Assembly (NCBI GenBank): GCA_014376575.1 | Contig: JACMRF010000075.1 | Span: 1-9,180 of the forward strand | DNA length: 9,180 bases | Direction: 5' to 3' | Origin: Undibacterium sp. | Lineage (GTDB): Bacteria > Pseudomonadota > Gammaproteobacteria > Burkholderiales > Burkholderiaceae | In this document: positions 7,630 through 9,180 of the stretch, one piece after another | Layout of the letters: each line of letters opens with the position of its first letter | Position numbering within the stretch: position 1 is the stretch's first letter | Notes under the pieces: model-generated | Told to the model about the DNA's origin: nothing | What the model saw: only the letters and a program-made list of their open reading frames with translations | The model's database searches: none | Position numbers and translations under genes: made by a program

Positions 7630-7678
7630 TAATCATATTGGATGGAATATAATCATATACTTAAGGCAAGTATATGAT
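7630..7678. repeat. Evenly spaced ATCATAT repeats with a perfect inverted repeat
   Basis: ATCATAT occurs at 7632-7638 and 7652-7658, and as its reverse complement at 7672-7678, each exactly 20 bases after the last. The second and third copies are the outer parts of a perfect 11-bp inverted repeat: ATCATATACTT at 7652-7662 and AAGTATATGAT at 7668-7678, with the 5-base loop AAGGC. The first two copies also share a preceding TA (TAATCATAT). Spacing of two helix turns suggests a protein-binding operator. The alternative is an AT-rich terminator hairpin for topB, as a T-rich stretch follows. Confidence 0.6.
7648..7653 (+). promoter_or_regulatory. Consensus -10 box before the DUF1631-type gene
   Basis: TATAAT matches the sigma-70 -10 consensus at every base, 71 bases before the chosen ATG. 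No good -35 box sits at the right distance: the best candidate, GGGACA at 7620-7625, would need a 22-base spacer. The last two bases overlap the left arm of the inverted repeat, so a bound repressor could block this promoter. In AT-rich intergenic DNA such a hexamer can arise by chance. Confidence 0.45.
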
Positions 7679-7714
7679 GTTAATTTCGTTGTTTTTCATG
7701 TGTGATGTATGGCT

Positions 7715-7718
7715 AGGA
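7715..7718 (+). promoter_or_regulatory. Ribosome-binding site deciding the start at 7724
   Basis: AGGA lies five bases before the ATG at 7724. The other in-frame ATG, at 7709, has no Shine-Dalgarno sequence in front of it, so 7724 is preferred. It is the clearest Shine-Dalgarno element in the window. Confidence 0.6.
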
Positions 7719-7723
7719 AAAGT

Positions 7724-9180
7724 ATGGACCTGAATGATTTGTTAACTACGACCCGCGTTGAGTTTTTGCGCGTTTTTCTTGATGCTACGCAAAAAACTAT
7801 CCCTAAATGTATTGAGGATTTTTTCAAGAAGGCCGATGTTAGTTATTCATCATCCGAGCAAGGTCGTTTATTGAATGCGCGTTCGGTGTTGCAGGATCAA
7901 GGTGCATCGTTGACGCATCAACTGAGCAAAAATATGGAAAGTCTGCTCACTCGTAGTTTTCAAACCACTTACAATACTTTTCGGCCAAACACTGCAATGT
8001 CGTTTAACGCAGATAGTCTTTCTCTCGTCGATGCGTCCGTTTTTGAAGATGAGTTGCGCATTGACGATATTACTAAACGATTTCGCAATGAAGCAGAAGA
8101 GCAATTGCGTGATTTAAGCATCCGCATAGCATTGATTTTCGAGCAAGATGTGACCACCGAAAGAGAAAACCCTTTTCGGCCGTATATGTTTTCTCGCTGC
8201 ATAACAACTTCTGTAGAAAATTTTGGATTAACTCAAGACCTAACTAAGGCGATTGTCGAGCAATTTTCCGAGAATTTCACAAGTTCCGTTCCTGCTATCT
8301 ACGATAGCGTCAATAAACATTTAGCGAAACACGGTATCGCTGCTCAGTTGCAACTTAAGATAAAAAAATCTCCAACGCAGGTAACTCACGACGATTACAC
8401 AGATTCGACGGAGTTGGATGCCGATGAGGGTGAGCGTCCATTTCGTCATAGCCAGACGCGTGATGGAGAAGGCGTAAACCATGACTTCCGTCAGAGTCCT
8501 TCGCACAGTACTGATAATACACAATCTGGTTCAGACAACAATCGACAAGATTTAAGTCCGCAACCAACGTCAAATGACACGCACAGAAATCAAGTTGAGC
8601 AATTGTTTGACTCTGTGCGTGGCATTGCCTCTGGTGCTGCGCCCCGCCAATCAGTTGTTTCTCATGCGGGTCAGGAGTCCTATCGAGGCGCGCGCGATTC
8701 TTCAACTAACCCACCATTGCAAAAAGCAAAACAATTCGGCTGGTTGGGTAGCGGGCAAGCTGTAGGTGGTGTGTTGAGAAAATTTTTTGGCGGCTCCGGT
8801 GAGGCGGATTCCACCGAATATGCTGGCGATATGAATACTGTAGGCGGGATTCAAGACAGCAATCCATCCGCGATGAATGGCGCAAATGGGCCGGCCAGCA
8901 GATTCAGCCAAAATAATGGTGGTGGCGAATCTGCAAGTCAGATCGGAACAGAATCTGCAGGCCCTACATCGCATTTGGCGGGAGCTCAAATTGCGAGTTC
9001 AGTTCATATTATGCAAAAGGCATTTACTCCAGCGACGGTAGACATGCTTGATAGTCATGGCGCCGTGCGTAACCTTATTTTGGAGCAAAGAGCCGCACTT
9101 AATGAGATGACGCAAAATATTGATGAGCAGATGACCATAGATATCGTGGCGATGCTCTTTGAGTTTATTTTGCGCGATAA
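7724..9180 (+). CDS. DUF1631-type protein, N-terminal part (runs off window)
   Basis: The frame is open from ATG 7724 to the window edge, giving 485 residues with no stop. I recognise it as a DUF1631 family protein, of unknown function, mainly from SVFEDELRIDDITKRF (105-120), the following EAEEQLRDLSIRIALIF, NPFRPYMF (149-156), and the resumed conserved region MTIDIVAMLFEFILRD at 470-485. Between about residues 215 and 430 lies a hydrophilic linker rich in Ser, Asn, Gln, Gly and Asp, expected to be disordered, with one short GWLGSG to KFFGG stretch (339-357). No signal peptide or membrane segment is visible, so it is probably cytoplasmic. Codon pattern and AT content resemble topB. It follows topB after 156 bases, an order I know from other Burkholderiales, but it probably has its own promoter. 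Family members have sometimes been annotated as thymidine phosphorylase, which nothing here supports. Confidence 0.75.
   Translation, partial: MDLNDLLTTTRVEFLRVFLDATQKTIPKCIEDFFKKADVSYSSSEQGRLLNARSVLQDQGASLTHQLSKNMESLLTRSFQTTYNTFRPNTAMSFNADSLSLVDASVFEDELRIDDITKRFRNEAEEQLRDLSIRIALIFEQDVTTERENPFRPYMFSRCITTSVENFGLTQDLTKAIVEQFSENFTSSVPAIYDSVNKHLAKHGIAAQLQLKIKKSPTQVTHDDYTDSTELDADEGERPFRHSQTRDGEGVNHDFRQSPSHSTDNTQSGSDNNRQDLSPQPTSNDTHRNQVEQLFDSVRGIASGAAPRQSVVSHAGQESYRGARDSSTNPPLQKAKQFGWLGSGQAVGGVLRKFFGGSGEADSTEYAGDMNTVGGIQDSNPSAMNGANGPASRFSQNNGGGESASQIGTESAGPTSHLAGAQIASSVHIMQKAFTPATVDMLDSHGAVRNLILEQRAALNEMTQNIDEQMTIDIVAMLFEFILRD

Noticed and set aside
7709..7723. Alternative start at ATG 7709 for the DUF1631-type gene
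   Set aside because: It has no Shine-Dalgarno sequence, while ATG 7724 has AGGA at good spacing.

Overview
The window looks like ordinary chromosome from a betaproteobacterium, most likely order Burkholderiales and perhaps Oxalobacteraceae. This rests on gene content and order (fmt-def on one strand; a LysM protein, dprA, smg, topB and a DUF1631-type gene on the other), which I recognise from that group, and on the protein sequences. It has not been checked by a search. I see no transposase, integrase, phage gene, CRISPR array, tRNA or rRNA.

Left part (1-1779). The window opens with the last 32 codons of a plus-strand gene that resembles the C-terminus of a LysR-type regulator. It converges on a minus-strand pair, def then fmt, whose stop and start codons overlap (ATGA). 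These genes run the formyl-methionine cycle: Fmt formylates initiator Met-tRNA and Def removes the formyl group from new proteins. The gap between the converging genes (102-250) holds a hairpin nested inside a longer inverted repeat.

Middle (1780-4791). From a divergent intergenic region, a plus-strand series begins with a secreted LysM-domain protein. Twenty-nine bases later comes dprA, the loader of RecA onto incoming single-stranded DNA during transformation, and then smg, a small conserved gene of unknown role. The first two are close enough to be co-transcribed.

Right part (4792-9180). After a 205-base leader with small hairpins comes topB, a full-length type IA topoisomerase III with two zinc-ribbon repeats and a lysine-rich tail. 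A 156-base gap contains a consensus -10 box overlapping a perfect 11-bp inverted repeat. It is followed by a long open frame that runs off the window end and looks like a DUF1631 protein with a long low-complexity linker.

The window is mostly housekeeping (translation initiation, DNA uptake and topology). The least understood items are the LysM protein beside dprA, the DUF1631 gene, and the evenly spaced repeats in front of it. I find no clear evidence of a wholly new system. Base composition falls from GC-rich in fmt to visibly AT-richer in topB and beyond.
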